Assembly (NCBI GenBank): GCA_008508345.1
Contig: QNGE01003493.1
Span: 1-64,000 of the forward strand
Length of the DNA stretch: 64,000 nt
Origin: Paragonimus westermani
Taxonomy: Eukaryota > Platyhelminthes > Trematoda > Plagiorchiida > Troglotrematidae
Direction of reading: 5' to 3'
In this document: piece by piece, positions 63,635-64,000 of the stretch
How positions within the stretch are numbered: position 1 is the first letter of the stretch
How the letters are laid out: each line of letters opens with the position of its first letter
Translations under genes and position numbers: made by a program
The notes under the pieces: generated by a model
Database searches by the model: none
Told to the model about the DNA's origin: nothing
What the model saw: the letters and a program-made list of their open reading frames with translations, nothing else

Positions 63635-63969
63635 CCAAACTATTCAACTTCATTCGCACTAAATTTGGTGCGGATACCTCACTACATTATAAATTGTTTT
63701 CAGAATGCAAATGTTAGACTGGCAACCCTATATTTTTCGTGTGATCTCAGTACCGAATCTCTGAGACGTACCCGCTCTATGAGTGTGCAAGAACTGTGGT
63801 CNCCAAACTATTCAACTTCATTCGCACTAAATTTGGTGCGGATACCTCACTACATTATAAATTGTTTTCAGAATGCAAATGTTAGACTGGCAACCCTATA
63901 TTTTTCGTGTGATCTCAGTACCGAATCTCTGAGACGTACCCGCTCTATGAGTGTGCAAGAACTGTGGTC
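63635..63969. repeat. 167-bp perfect direct repeat around a single N (assembly join)
   Basis: Positions 63635-63801 and 63803-63969 are identical around N at 63802. The same artefact form as at 56.9 kb. An open frame that runs across it should not be trusted. Confidence 0.9.
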
Positions 63970-64000
63970 ACATGACAACATTGTGAATTTCTTGAGATAA

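Overview
The window looks like nuclear DNA of a metazoan, most probably a parasitic flatworm (trematode). The evidence is sparse coding sequence in AT-rich DNA, very long introns, short exons bounded by GT/GC...AG signals, a Penelope-like retroelement with a GIY-YIG domain, and tRNA-derived SINEs that carry a hammerhead ribozyme of the size and shape known from the schistosome Sm-alpha family. There are no bacterial-type operons, no CRISPR arrays, no rRNA and no intact tRNA gene that I can support.

The one gene I can argue for with domain evidence is on the minus strand. Its first coding exon (26268-26594) gives a signal peptide and the first half of an immunoglobulin (Ig) domain. An 11.1-kb intron follows, and the second exon (14633-15175) completes that Ig domain and holds most of a second. 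A further Ig-like exon (5328-5469) probably belongs to the same gene, but no confident exon links it to exon 2. A broken Ig-like segment lies upstream at 28960-29170. The protein would be secreted or cell-surface; its family cannot be named from this piece.

Repeats dominate the rest. A decayed Penelope-like element (20.8-23.5 kb) lies in the large intron, in the same orientation as the Ig gene. Family A SINEs (Pol III boxes plus hammerhead) occur at about 0.6-1.25, 10.1, 10.3-10.6, 25.06-25.3, 48.43-48.99, 60.8-61.0 and 61.2 kb. Two near-identical copies at 48.43-48.97 kb face each other head to head as a large palindrome. Family B SINEs with a tRNA-like head lie at 1-115 and 1325-1478. Two fold-back structures stand out: a hairpin inserted into a family A SINE with a 12-bp direct repeat (759-1130), and a 0.56-kb inverted repeat (44151-44712) whose loop encodes a remnant of the Penelope C-terminus.

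Two single-N gaps (56887 and 63802) are each flanked by perfect direct repeats of 73 and 167 bp. They look like unmerged contig overlaps rather than biology. Between 29 and 64 kb several short segments look like spliced exons on either strand, some of them in matching phase. Without homology they are given only as findings.
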